In this document: one piece after another, positions 1 through 10,810 of the stretch
Layout of the letters: the number at the start of each line of letters is the position of its first letter
Position numbering within the stretch: the first letter of the stretch is position 1
Assembly (NCBI GenBank): GCA_030704615.1
Contig: CM060733.1
Location: 63,612,001-63,676,000 of the forward strand
DNA from: Takakia lepidozioides
Lineage: Eukaryota > Streptophyta > Takakiopsida > Takakiales > Takakiaceae
DNA: 64,000 bases
Direction of reading: 5' to 3'
Made by a program: the position numbers and the translations under genes
Notes under the pieces: model-generated
What the model was told of the DNA's origin: nothing
Seen by the model: only the letters and a program-made list of their open reading frames with translations
Databases searched by the model: none

Positions 1-1280
1 CAGCCAGACCGTTCTGATTACTCGACCTGCTCTCAGCATGGGATGAGCACAAACAAGAAGCAAACACTTGAAACGAGGGACTTTGGAGAGGTACATCCTC
101 TCCCTTCCAGGTCTCTTTTGCAAAATTTCTGATTTCTGATGTTCTCCATCTACTTATTTGAGAGCTGGTTGTGACTAGGAATATATCTTATCCCACTCAG
201 CAAGTAGTGTTCATGTGTAGTTATTGACTGTGGGTGATGGCCACAATGTAACCCATGTCAAAGGCACTCAAACCCTGTAGCAATGAGCCTCTTAGGTCAA
301 GATTTGTGGGAAGCAGGCAGAGTTAACCTATTCAAAAAGTAGAGAGGTCTATCTCTACATACCTAGACTTCGCCTCCCATTTTTGAGTTACGTGCAAAGG
401 GAGTGCTTAACAATATGGCTGAACCAGATGGCGTGTCGTGGGGGGAAATGATTGCATGATCTGTATAGCAGGCCGAGCAGGGGTGTAGATGCATATATTG
501 ATACAAATTTCTTTTCAGATCGTTTTTGATCTTAAGGCAGACAGTTTAGGCATTGTACTGCCAAAGCAGGGCAGTTTGCGAGTTATCTGGGAATCGCTGG
601 TAAAGCACGTAGGAATTTAGATTATGTCTGAGACGACCATGGAGGAGCTCTGGCGTCAAAATGACCGTAGGGAGCTGAGTCGAGCGGCTTTTACTCACCC
701 ATCCCTTCGCTATCCGAGGTGGAAACTCCAAGATAGAAGAGTTGGATATCTCTAAGCACTCAGCCCGCTCAAAACAATCAGTCATGACCTGCAGCTAGTG
801 AATCATGGTTGTGCTTCCTATTTGTATTCCTTCTTGCCTTCATGTTATCAATTTACCTTACCGTGTATACTGAAGCATCAGATTGCATCAGTATCTATTA
901 AGTTCCAGTTAATCATGCATTCATTCCACAGCTTTACTCATGTCACTCTACACAGTGTGTTTGTATTGAATAAGTATCAGATTATGATTTATCAGGTATC
1001 AGGCCAATGCCATGGTGACTCTAATCTGCCCTACCGTATCACTACAGCTCTGCAGGTAATCAACATCTACTGTTCATCTTTCCTCCTCTTGCTCCCCGCC
1101 TGATCTCTTCTCATGCATGACCCAGAAGCGCTCCCCGTGAAGTGTCCTCCTTTCCGTTGCCGCTCTCCTTATCTGCCCGCAAGCTGTTCTAACCACCTAA
1201 CTAATTAACCGTCATCCCTAAAGTAACACGTTCCTTCTGCAGATGTCGTTCCCTCACAGTCGTTCCCTGTCAATGATAAT
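1..1280. other. No recognisable gene
   Basis: AT-rich sequence with only short open frames on both strands. None resembles a known family and none shows splice-consistent continuation. Probably decayed repeat DNA next to the minisatellite and the inverted coiled-coil gene pair. Confidence 0.5.
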
Positions 1281-1295
1281 TGTTCCCCATGTACT

Positions 1296-1455
1296 GTGAC
1301 AGGCTGTGTCAAGCTGTGCCGAGCTGTGACTGGCTGTGTCGGGCTGTGACGGGCTGTGCAAAGCTGTGGCGTGCTATGTCGGGCTGTGACTGGCTGTGTT
1401 GGGCTGTGTTGGGCTGTGACGGGTTGTGTAAAGCTGTGTCGGGCTGTGTAACCCC
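1296..1455. repeat. Minisatellite of GGCTGTG-type units
   Basis: About 160 bases made of short imperfect tandem units of 10-12 bases related to GGGCTGTGACTGGCTGTGTC. C/G variation between units gives long open frames on both strands, with repetitive Cys/Trp/Gly or Thr/Arg/His peptides. These are repeat artefacts, not genes. Confidence 0.8.
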
Positions 1456-1609
1456 CCCTAAAGCTTGCTGCTGCCACCCCTAAGGCTCCTGTTGGTCTTA
1501 ATCTGCGCAAAAATTAAGGGTACCCCACAGAACCCGTAAAAGCGTCTAAGTCCCAAGCAGCCCTCTAACATTTATCCCTCCCCCTCTCAAAAAGCCGTGT
1601 CCTCACGGT

Positions 1610-3170
1610 TTACTGTTTGGGATTAGCAAACCTTTGTGAGCGAGCACCCCTCTGACGGTGAGAGTCTCGTGAAGGACTCTGTGTGCGAGCCCGAATCCTG
1701 TCACTGGTTGACGGAGATGATTGAGCACTACCTGGAAATGTCTGACCTTCCTTTGGCTGATAACGAGGTAACCTCTCAGGCATAGGAGATCCCTGTTGTT
1801 TCTTCTCTGCCATCTGAATTGCATAGTCCTCTGCCATGTCAAAAGAGTCCGCTGAAGAAACAGTAGTATCAGAATCCTCGTCTCCCCTTAGGTGTTTTAA
1901 CGGCCGAACTTTAAGTGGAATCCTGTGTGGCATACAATGTTGTCCAACCATATCTGATACGCAAAATTAGTGAACGTCCTGAACTCCTTATCTGTATAGG
2001 TAAGAGGTGTGCCAATGACTTGGGAACAGTGCAAGTATGTCCCTTAAAGAAAATATCCTCAGGGCCGAATTTCTGTGTTGTCAAATTGTTCCAAGTCGAA
2101 TGAAACCATGAACGAAGTTGGGAATCCTTCTGCATCATAATTTTTGCATCATATAGGTACATATGAGGTGGCACTGAAGGTAAGACCCAATGATCCCCAC
2201 TGGAATAACTCAAAAATCGCGATTGCATCCTTTGCTGCTCAATGTGATAACGTGCCAGAAAACAAGCAGCATAGTATAATCCACAGCCCATGACAATACT
2301 TGATACCTCCTTGGTTTTGGTATAAATGTACCCATGTACAACTTGGAAGGCAATTAATTCCTGCAACATGGTACCTGCTTCAGACCAGTACCTCGCAAAG
2401 TGATGATCCTCAATGGGACGATTGTTCGGAAGAACCTTAGTCCTAGTCGCCACTGGCAGCCAAATGCGCATGATATGGTAGTAATGAGCCAACGACTGTG
2501 GCGGACTAAATTCCTTCCAAGCCAAACCCAACACAATGGGAATTTGGTTGAAGGGCATAATCATAGCCCGACTGTACTCTCGTGCAACAGGAGTCTTAGG
2601 TGGGTTAAAAGCAGCATCCCCCCATACCTCAGGCTGTGGTGTGGATGTAGTAACAACAGGGTCAGCTACCTGCACAGTCACTTGTTGTGGTATTGGGACC
2701 ACTGGCCTTTCTACCACTGGCATCTCCTGCACCCCTTGCGAAGAAGACTGAAAAATTAGAGTTTTGGCCTGTAAATAAGTAGCCATCAGCTGCTCCTCAG
2801 GTACAAAGACTCTCTTGTCAATATTTGAACTCAGGTCATCCACTTGAGTCTGCAGGCCTTCTACATCCTCCTATAGCTCCGCTATCCTACTATAGACATT
2901 GTCTATAGTAGTTGTGGCAATGTTCTGCACCTGCAGTCTGAGCTCATTCATCTCGCCCTGGGTGAGCTTCCGTGGTGCTTTGCCTTCCACCGGCCCTTGT
3001 GCTAACCAGACCTGCATAAGGTGGTTATCCACCAAGTCGTGTGTGGCACCCCTGAGAGTCTGCTCCTCTGTGAGCCTGTATACATCTAACTGCTGTTGTA
3101 AAGCCTCCATGCGCTTCGCATGAGGTTCAACCAAACTCACATAGGCAGCAGCCATATTATTGGCTTCACT
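1610..3170 (-). pseudogene. Coiled-coil protein of unknown family, copy 1 (decayed)
   Basis: Reading leftwards from about 3170, the frame encodes a Gln/Glu/Leu-rich, probably coiled-coil segment (contains EPHAKRMEALQQQ). A Pro/Val-rich linker follows, then a conserved block with LPVATRTKVLP, RPIEDHHFARYW and GTMLQELIAFQVVHGYIYTKT. One in-frame TAG (about 2868-2870) interrupts it where copy 2 has CAG (Gln). The C-terminal part after about position 1960 is shifted out of frame. It is the inverted partner of the copy at 3330-5293, with a LINE scrap between. I do not recognise the family. The presence of two copies and the repeat context suggest a repeat-borne or amplified lineage-specific gene. 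No function is proposed. Confidence 0.6.
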
Positions 3171-3306
3171 GTAAATGGACATAAGTCTAATTTCTTTGAC
3201 ATAGACCAAGGTGTAGCTCAAGGATGTACCCTCTCCCCTCTGCTCTTCAATGTTTTCATCAATCAACTACTGGAGGATGTGGAAAGTGAGGGATTTATCT
3301 TTTACT
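3165..3306 (+). mobile_element. LINE-type reverse transcriptase scrap
   Basis: A frame of about 47 residues contains GVAQGCTLSPLLFNVFINQL. This is the conserved palm-region block of non-LTR (LINE) reverse transcriptases, just before the YADD motif, which is not present. Only this scrap remains. It lies at the centre of the inverted pair of coiled-coil pseudogenes, so it marks the breakpoint of that inverted duplication. Seen: motif and position. Inferred: a retroposition or template-switch event may have made the inverted arrangement. Confidence 0.7.
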
Positions 3307-3329
3307 GAAGATGTTTTGAAGGCTTTAAA

Positions 3330-5293
3330 TGGAGAGGATGTAGCTTGGGCAGAGATGATGCACAATGGCTTGGTGGAGGAGATGAGACGGCTGCAGACCA
3401 CTACTGTTAAGTCCCCAATTATTGTGTCAGCACAACAGGCCATGGTTATGGGTTCCATAAGCATGACTCTTAACCTGTTGGGAACCTACTTCAAGACTCA
3501 TGTTCCTTCTACTCAGTTGGCAGCATTACGGGAGGAGCTCAAACAAGAGTTTGAGGCCAAAATTGTCACTGAGTGTGCAAACAAGGTGGATGTGGAGGCA
3601 AACCTCAAGGCGAGCAAGACTCGGAAGATTCTAAAGCTGCCCTGCAGCTAGAAAAAGAGAATTTAATCAGGGCAAATCTTGAGCAGGAGAAATTGCATGA
3701 GGTCATAAGCAGCAGCTATACCAAATGCAAGTTCAGCATGAAGGGAAATTGCGAGAAGAGAAACTACTTAATTCTGGATTGGAAGCAGCCAATCAGAAAT
3801 TGGTCATACAGTGTGCCACACTAACGACTAATCTGGAGATGGTTGCGATGGAAGTCAAGAAGCAAACTGAGAGATGTATATGGGCGGAAACAGAGGCATT
3901 GGACCAGGGGAAACTCATTGCTGACATGAAGGATAATCTCTGTCGCAATGATAATACAATTCAATAGTTGAAACAGGTCAAAGTCGAGAAGGACAGGCAA
4001 CTTTTAGAGTTGCAGCAAAAAATCACAGTAAGGGATAATGAACTTTCTGTGAGTGAAAGGGCATGGAAAGAAGCCAATAACCTATCAACTGCCTATGTAG
4101 CTTTGGTTGAACCTCATGCGAAGCGAATGGAGAGTTTACAACAACAGTTGGAAACATACAGGCTCAAAGAGGAGTAGAGTGTCCGAAGTGTTACGCAGGA
4201 CTTGGTGAACAATCACCTCATACAAGAGTGGTTGACACAAGGGCCAGTGGAGGGAAAAGTGCCTAGGAAACTGACTCAAGATGAGATGAATGATCTCAGG
4301 CTACAGGTGTAGAATATTGCCACAACCACTATAGACAATGTCTATAGTCGAATAGCCGAGTTGCAGGAGGATGTGGAAGGACTTCAGACTCAAGTGGATG
4401 AGTTGAGTTTCAACATTGAGAAGAGGGCCTTTGTTCCAGAGGAACGGCTACTAGCTACTTACTTGCGGGCAAGGACTTTGATTTTTCAATCTTCAGCACA
4501 GGAAGTACCAGCCTTGCCAACACAAGGAGGGACTGTGGCACAGCAGCCACTTCAAATAGCCAGTGTTGATACCATGGCATAGCAGCAATCAGTACCTGAT
4601 GTTTGGGGTGATGCTTCTTTTAACCCACCTACTGCTGCTCTTGAATATAGTCAAGCTATGGTTCTCCCCTTCAACCAAATTCCCATTGTTATGGATGTGG
4701 CTTAGAAAGAGTTCAGTCCTCCTGAGTCCTTGGCACATTATTACCAGATCATGCACATTTGGTTGCCAGTGGCAACTCGGACTAAGGTTCTTCCAACTGA
4801 CAGACCCATTGAAGATCACCATTTTGCACATTACTGGGCTGAGGCAGGAACCATGCTGAAGGAATTAATTGCCTTCCAGATCGTTCATGGATTTATCTAC
4901 ACCAAGACCAGAGAACTTCCTAGTCTTGTCATGGGCTGTGGGGTGTACTATGCTTCTTGCTTTGTTTTACGCTACCACACTGAGCAGCAGAAAATGCAGA
5001 TGAGGTTCCAGACATATTCCAATGGGGAGCACTGGACATTACCTCGAGTTCCCAACCACAAGTATCTGTATGATGTGAGGGTCATGCTTCAACGGGATCC
5101 AAAACTTCGTCTTTGGTTTCCTTATGCTCTAGAGCACTTGGCCAAGGAGAACTTGGACTATGACCACATTTTTCCCAAGGGGCATGAGGCCAGGAAATGG
5201 CTGCAATTTTCAAAGGTGATAGGCACGCCACTCAGCTATACAGATGCGGAGCTACAGGCTTATACTAGTCTTGCTCGCAAGAAGCTGGCATAA
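3330..5293 (+). pseudogene. Coiled-coil protein of unknown family, copy 2 (five TAG stops)
   Basis: From about 3725 to 5293 there is one continuous reading frame of roughly 520 codons. It is interrupted only by five TAG codons (3965-3967, 4175-4177, 4310-4312, 4580-4582, 4703-4705), with no TAA or TGA. Where copy 1 can be aligned, stops replace Gln (CAG) or Trp (TGG). The N-terminal half is coiled-coil-like (Gln/Glu/Lys rich; EPHAKRMESLQQQ). The C-terminal half carries the conserved block LPVATRTKVLP, RPIEDHHFAHYW, ELIAFQIVHGFIYTKT and ends at LARKKLA. Upstream of 3725 the similar sequence is out of frame. Family not recognised. It is more diverged by nonsense than by frameshift, which suggests C-to-T decay. 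Confidence 0.6.
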
Positions 5294-6075
5294 GTCGTAT
5301 CACACAATCAACGGTATTTTTCCGGATTCCCAATGTTACCTGGCTTACGGTCACGCGGATATGGGCTGTTGTGTGTGGAGAGTTCCATGGGGCAGGTTAG
5401 TGGGCTGGAGTAATATGAGTGAGTCAACTGAAATGAGGCGATGAGGAGTTTGAGGATGTCTGAGGGGAGGGTAGTATGGGAGTAGGCTTGCGCTAGTTTG
5501 TTGAGATTACGGGGCTTTTTAGTGGGGGTATCGCCAAGGTATCGGTTAAGAAGCCAGCTGACCTCTGTGGCAAAGTTTTCTTTTGGAGGCTGTAGTTGGC
5601 TATGTTATGTGTGTCAGAGGTGGAATATTTGGTGCTTTAGGAACTGCTACCCAACACACATGGACAGGAGGAGGCCTCGCTCACCCGCCCGAAGGGCCAC
5701 TTGCACACGGGGTCCTTCAATGGGCCCGCCAGGCTATACACTCCTCCCCTTCCACCTCGACCATCCTCATCCTAACTCAACAAAAAAATGCCTGACCATC
5801 ACCACCCCCTTATACAACTCCCTCCTGACGTTACTCCTAATTTGGTGGCCATTGAACCCAAACAACTTCGATACATACGCAACCCACTCTAACCCTAATC
5901 TTGTTAGTCCACAACGCTTCCCACACCCATATACCTATAGACTTCTCTACCCACCTTAAACTATTACTGTCCGACAGTCAGAGCATGGCTATCACATCCT
6001 TTCCAACGCCACCTTTACAAGCCTCATCTCGATCCCCCTACAGACCAAAAACAAACAAAACATGGATTCCGACCC
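5294..6075. other. No recognisable gene
   Basis: Several short open frames lie on the plus strand, none with recognisable motifs. GC-rich to about 5800, then Pro/Thr-type low-complexity coding potential. It runs up to the solo CATGAGC terminus at 6076. Confidence 0.4.
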
Positions 6076-6261
6076 CGTCCAAAAACGGCAAGGTCAAATA
6101 AAAAACTATTATTTTAATACTTGTTTAATCTGCCGCATTTCCAAATTTGGAGGAGTCCGCTCATGAAATCCTCGTATCTTAGACTTCGGCTCACCGCTCA
6201 TGCGGCTCATGCGGCTCATGGCTCATGGCTCATGGTTTCTGCTCATGAAATAGTAAACCTC
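6076..6261 (+). mobile_element. Solo terminus of a CATGAGC element (type A)
   Basis: Nearly identical to the right end of A2 (63015-63200): starts CGTCCAAAAACGGCAAGGTC, passes through an AT-rich stretch and a CCGCATTTCC half-palindrome, then runs of CTCATG heptamers, and ends GAAATAGTAAACCTC. Only about 186 bases of the element remain; the left side is unrelated sequence. It is therefore a truncated or recombined end rather than a whole element. Three type-A ends (here, 10590, 63200) define the terminus. Confidence 0.8.
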
Positions 6262-6446
6262 GGCCTGGGCATAGAGGTTGTGGCAATTTGAGAAATGAGT
6301 GGAGCATGGTAGACTGCCACGAGCTGTGCTGTCGAGCAGGGATGAAGGTTGATGCTGCAGATGAATGAGCCATGTGGACTAGCCTTGAGGACAAAGGAAA
6401 TGAGTGGATCACTAAGCGTTGGGGGGGGGTACAACGGCCGTGCAAC

Positions 6447-6579
6447 GGTAGGGCCGTCGCAGTTTGGACCCGAGGCTGGGGTTCCCAGGCCGTTGCAGAT
6501 GGGGTCCAGGGAACCCCAACCACGGGTCCAAACTGCGACGGCCCTACCGTCGCACCCAAAACGTCGCAGATCTGCGACG
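6447..6579. repeat. 40-bp inverted repeat hairpin plus palindrome
   Basis: The arms 6447-6486 and 6509-6548 are inverted copies with a few mismatches (left arm begins GGTAGGGCCGTCGCAG; right arm ends CTGCGACGGCCCTACC) around a loop of about 22 bases. Just downstream, 6562-6579 is the perfect palindrome CGTCGCAGATCTGCGACG. GC-rich and free of coding content. This looks like the foldback or subterminal part of a small DNA transposon; its ends were not found. Confidence 0.6.
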
Positions 6580-6679
6580 GCGGGGGGATCGCAGACCCCA
6601 AGTCAACATGGCTTGGTGTGGTCCAGTTTTGCGACACGTGGCACCATCCACCATCCACCAAGTGGTGTCATCTAACTCG

Positions 6680-7955
6680 TGATAACTAATTGACTAATAG
6701 ACCATATTGTCACTCTAAGTACTCAAGACCTCTGCGCTACCGCACAGTTAAGTCACTGCACATAAACCAGTAAACCCATTAGTACTTCATGAACATAAAG
6801 GTGGTTTAAATGTATATAAACGATAATATATGTAAGACTTTATATCACCGTTTTCATTGTCGTTTTTCACACTCGTGTATTTTAACATCACATTATCAAT
6901 AATAAACTAGGGCTTCGCATTGCTCCGCACTACTAGCGACGACTTCTGAGAACAACGTCCAGATAGATGGGCTATATTCAAGTTTTATGAACAGATGAAC
7001 ATTTATTGGCTGTCTTGTAGAGAGACTACGCATCATGCTAAAATCAACGGAGAAAATGTGGTCAAAGGACCTTACACTCTGTCAAGCCTATGATTGTTGT
7101 GGTATGTTGAATCATGCTCCCTAGTTTTCCCCTCCTCTTACGTTTTGCCAAAGCAAGAGAGCCCATTGCAATTTGAGGCTTGTTTCATTTCATATTAATT
7201 TGACCGGTGTAATGACTTTGGCTCGTTTGATGCAACAAGTAGATTTTGTTTATAAATGTTGTTTATATGGTATCTTTTCATCTTTATTTTCACTTGGTTT
7301 AGGTTTCAAATCGTTTGGATTTTGATTTAATGTCACGGTTTCATGAAAAAACTTGGCAATTTTTTATTTAATGCATATTTGTTCCGGCGTTCATCATAAT
7401 GCTAAATGTGCATCCATTGTGGTAGAAGCTATCTAGGCTTGACTCTCACCTCCATGTCATCTATGTGCAAGGGTTTCCAAGTCTTCTAGTGCTCAAGTGA
7501 AATCCTTCATCGCTTTGCAATTCATCCAGGACGTAGGGCTTGGCAAAGATGGATTTTTCTCAAGCTAACTAAGTTTGGTGGTTTATAGCATTAATTGGGG
7601 CTGATATACCAATTATCTTTGCATTGTGGCTATTAGTTCTGGCTAAATAAGTGACATAATAACATTGTCCAGGCAGCCTATGAGAGGAAATCCAACTAGG
7701 ACTGGTCAAACAGGCTTCTAGTAGCCAATTCTGATTAAATTATTATAGTGGCTGATCCTAACTGTACTGCTCTGTAGTGTAGTGAGTAATTGGCCGGTTA
7801 TGGAAGTTCAAAACTAATGGGAACTTGGTGGTGATCAATGCAAAAGAGCTACCTTCTGGATAATACCCTACCTTCCAGGAGACGTTTGCTAGTGTCAGGG
7901 ATCCCTGGTAAGATAATGTGTAAAGGGAAAGGCTGATACAAGTGCATTGCCAGAA
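6680..7955. other. AT-rich stretch without recognisable genes
   Basis: Low-complexity AT-rich sequence with no long open frame and no motif I can assign. It separates the hairpin region from the mosaic of gene scraps at 7.97-8.69 kb. Confidence 0.5.
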
Positions 7956-7969
7956 CTATGTTGATTGGC

Positions 7970-8190
7970 AGTAGCATTTAACATACCCAAAAGTGCCCAT
8001 CACATGCATTGATACATAATGGCTCTGGCCTTCAGGTGCCAACTTAGCAAGTCCAAAATCTGCTACCTTGGCATTGAAGTTATACTTCAGCAAAATATTA
8101 GATGTCTTAAAATCTTTGTGGATCACACAAGGTTGAGAGTCCTCATGCAAGTAAGCCAGCCCCCTTGCTGCCCCTAGAGCAATCCTTATT
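7970..8190 (-). pseudogene. Receptor-like kinase exon fragment
   Basis: Reading leftwards, about 70 residues match kinase subdomains VIa-VIII of plant receptor-like kinases. Blocks in order: [18 protein letters not shown], the catalytic-loop equivalent [11 protein letters not shown] (usually HRDFK..N; Arg replaced by Lys), [16 protein letters not shown] with the DFG motif, and VMGTFGYV. The usual Ser-Thr-Arg before VMGTFGYV is changed to Ser-Met-His. The rest of the kinase is absent on both sides and a gypsy integrase scrap on the opposite strand starts within about 25 bases. So this is a transposed or captured single-exon piece, not a gene. Closest in style to the PERK/ALE2-like receptor-like kinases by motif memory only. 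Confidence 0.8.
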
Positions 8191-8213
8191 CATGTGGGTC
8201 GGTCCAGTGGACC

Positions 8214-8393
8214 ATGTGTTGCAACAAGTTGCATCCTTTACCCATTATGGGTTTGGGCTATCGTTGGAGTCTTGACTTCGCAGGCCCATTGCCACTAACG
8301 ATTTGCCATAACAAGTATGTGCTGGTGATGGTGGAACATTTCTCCAAATGGATTGAACTGGTGGCATTGCCTGACAAGGCAAGTGAGGGGAGA
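8214..8393 (+). mobile_element. Ty3/gypsy integrase fragment
   Basis: About 60 residues contain WSLDFAGPLPLT and YVLVMVEHFSKWIELVALP, the first-Asp region of the Ty3/gypsy integrase catalytic core. The second Asp and Glu regions are missing; PPR-like sequence on the other strand follows directly. A dead fragment in a mosaic of captured scraps. Confidence 0.8.
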
Positions 8394-8399
8394 CAGATC

Positions 8400-8690
8400 T
8401 CATATTGCGATAAGCCTCCATACCTGCTGTGCATACCCTGCAAGCATCACGTTCCACGACACCACATCTCGTTCAACTATTGTGTTGAAAACTCCCTTTG
8501 CATCCTCAATGCACCCACATTTTGCATGCCCACCAGGGCTCCCAGGCTTGCACACGCATTGCAAACTCCCACAATCGTGATGTGGTTCGGCTTCACCCCT
8601 CCGTGCATCATTCGCTCATCCAAAGCATCGTACCACATACATATCTGAATCTGTTGAAATGCTCCTTGGTAGTCTGAGCCTCTTTCAGTC
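8400..8690 (-). pseudogene. PPR gene fragment
   Basis: The minus strand holds degenerate pieces of PLS-type PPR repeats (equivalents of DVVSWN.M.AGY and GVKPNHITIVGVCNACASL). They closely resemble the fragments at 30.7-31.7 and 49.8-51.7 kb, but the frame is broken several times. One or two repeat units only. Confidence 0.65.
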
Positions 8691-8759
8691 TACCTACCTC
8701 GCATCTGGCTTGCAAATCTCGCTAAGTCCTCCGCCCCCTCACCGCAAAGCAGAGAGTCT

Positions 8760-9114
8760 CCTTTACTCTATAGAAAATCGACGCGTGTCATTATAGTTAA
8801 GAAATAATGCCATATAGGTCACAATTAATAAAAATGTCCCCGGGGGGTCTAACCCGCAGTCGTTAAAACAACTCCAATTTATCATAATATTAAAAATATA
8901 TATTTTTCTATTTCTTGGAAATCGACGTATAAGTCGGCGCCAAACCCGCTGTGGTCTCGGCAACTTCTGATCGTCATCCGCCATGCCAGCGTGGCCAAAA
9001 TTTGCTTGCGACGACTGGCAAGTCATCATTCACAACCTGGAGTCCCAGGCGCAGTCGTTTTGGACAGAATCGCAACCGCGAGTCGGGTGCGAAAAGCACC
9101 TATTCCTTGTAGTG
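8760..9114 (-). mobile_element. CACTA-type transposon end
   Basis: The right boundary TATTCCTTGTAGTG (9101-9114) is the reverse complement of a CACTACAAGGAAT terminus typical of CACTA (EnSpm/CMC) elements. Inside are repeated GACG/CAGTCG subterminal motifs and an AT-rich core. The next three bases, GTG, could be one copy of the 3-bp target duplication. The other end was not found in the window. Its insertion removed or separated the upstream part of the methylase-like fragment that starts at about 9121. Confidence 0.6.
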
Positions 9115-9120
9115 GTGGCA

Positions 9121-10138
9121 TAGGTCACAAAAAGGCCTGAGTGGGTGAATGGAAGCCAGCGGGTGTGCGCGACTGACCTTGTCATTCTGAATATGGACAG
9201 TTTGCCCGTCCCTGATGTGCTCCCTTCCAATGCAACCCCTACCTGGAACAAATCAGATGCCCGTTACTGGCAGTGGGTTTTCTCATTCAGTAACAAATTC
9301 CTTTCTGACGCAGGGGCTCTCCTTCTCATGTAGGCAAAGGACATGTTGGCACGCAGAACTCTTTTTCAGCTACATGAAAGGTTCCGGGTTTTGCGTCATC
9401 AAAGCTTGGATATGCGTCAATACCCTGCCTTTTACAAAGGGCGAGTTACCGGGTCAGAGGGTGAGTTAATTTCTAGCAATGACACTTTTGGTGTTTCTCC
9501 ATAAAGTATCAAAAGTTGGTGTTTTTCTTCTTGCTCTTACTGTCTTCGGTTTTGAGGCAGACTCGGGTGTTCGAGGCTTTGTGCCTGGTGAGGGTGCGGT
9601 AGGACACCCTTCCTCCAGGGATTGCAGAGTTCCAGTTGAGGGACCTTGCAGCTCACATCGATCCCACCTGCGAGCCTGTGGAGGATGATGTGGTCTTCAA
9701 TTACGTGGACTCCGGGCGCACTTTGAAAAGGTCGAATGGTGTCCCTTGGAGAGGTGCTCGAGAGAAATCCCCAGCTTTCATGCAGACTCTGGTGGAGACA
9801 TGCAGTCGGTACGGTGGCCGAGTGGTGGACTTGTCTATGGGCACAGGTGGGGCCCTAAACTTTGTACTTGAAATGTGAACTGTGAGAGTTTCAAATTTTT
9901 TTGGGGAACCCTATTTCACTTTCTCGTTCATGCTGGATTTGCAGGAGCATCTTTCCATGCCTGCAAAAGCGCCGGAAGGCACTTCTTCGGCATGGAGGCT
10001 GATGCAGAGCTCTTTTCTAGTGAGCTTGAGCAGCTTGCATCGGGCTCTACATCTGCCCCCCCCACAGAGGCAGTTTTCGAGGAGCCTGACGTTTTTTACG
10101 AAGATCTGGACGTGGACTTTTTTTTTGAGTATGACTAA
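9121..10138 (+). pseudogene. N4/N6 methyltransferase-like protein, divergent fragment
   Basis: Homologous exon by exon to the gene at 42359-45519. The first piece (about 9126-9330) carries DLVILNMDSLPVP, at the place of the catalytic DPPY motif, and ARYWQWVFSFSNKFLSDAGALLL, then a TAG and a frame change. The next recognisable piece resembles WTCINTLGL. A later exon ends at 9846 with SPAFMQTLVETC...VVDLSMGTG. After an intron (9847-9944, GT...CAG) the last exon reads ASFHACKSAGRHFFGMEADAELF, with an acidic tail and stop at 10136-10138. The motif I exon junction has the same position and phase as in copy C. The N-terminal half is missing, cut by a CACTA end. Family assignment is from motif order (IV before I, the beta-class order). 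No intact catalytic motif, so activity is doubtful. Confidence 0.65.
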
Positions 10139-10589
10139 GTCAAGTTTGTTGTCGTGCAATCGGGTATTGCATTCCATTGCATCTTTCCCGCAGTGTTCCA
10201 ATGATCGCTTCAATTGCAAATTTCGCAATTGTGACTTCGAACACCATTCCGCTTGTTGCGTTTCAGAGTGCGGCACCAATCATCAAATCATCAGACATCT
10301 TTCGGTTTCCAAGGATACTACATGACCCCAAGTCCCCCTCGTGCTTACCACTTGCCTGTTTACGCGGAAGCATGCACACGTGTGTTGTCCCATCAATCAA
10401 CCTGTTCGCCTCTCTATGGGGGGCATGATAGAGAAAAACGTGGCGGATGCGCTGGCGTAGATGTAGATGATATTGCTACAGTGTCTGGAAGTAGTTCCTC
10501 TGCAACCTCGGGTAGTTCATGGGGTTGATGTAGACTTGCTCAATAAATGGTGTTTTGCATTGCAAGTTTTGCCAACATGTTCTACTGTC
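10139..10589. other. No recognisable gene
   Basis: Short sequence between the methylase-like fragment and the A1 terminus. It may be the 3' flank of the older element that carried the fragment; AATAAA occurs near 10541. Nothing else can be assigned. Confidence 0.4.
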
Positions 10590-10810
10590 GAGGTTTACTA
10601 TTTCATGAGCAGAAACCATGAGCCATGAGCCATGAGCCGCATGAGCCGCATGAGCGGTGAGCCGAAGTCTAAGATACGCGGATTTCATGAGCGGACTCCT
10701 CCAAATTTGGAAATGCGGCAGATTAAACAAGTATTAAAATAATAGTTTTTTTATTTGACCATGCCGTTTTTGGACGTTCCAGATCATGTAATGCGGCGAA
10801 GATATGTCGT
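10590..10810 (+). repeat. A1 terminal inverted repeat zone
   Basis: The 15-base terminus GAGGTTTACTATTTC is followed by repeated CATGAGC/CATGAGCCG heptamers, then a GGAAATGCGGCAGATT stretch, an AT-rich tract, and a closing CGCTCATGG. The same zone in inverse orientation ends A2 at 63200 and the solo terminus at 6261. Copies B and C have shorter related ends (GGGGGTTGCTATTCC and GGGGGCTGCTATTTC), again followed by CATGAGC or CTCATGAG repeats. Likely transposase binding and cleavage region. Confidence 0.75.

Noticed and set aside
1205-1510. Protein-coding gene at the minisatellite
   Set aside because: Peptides are simple translations of a 10-12 base tandem repeat on both strands.
3725-5293. 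Amber-reassigned genetic code, because only TAG interrupts the frame
   Set aside because: Other genes in the window use normal stops, and the TAGs align to CAG/TGG in the sister copy, so simple decay explains them.
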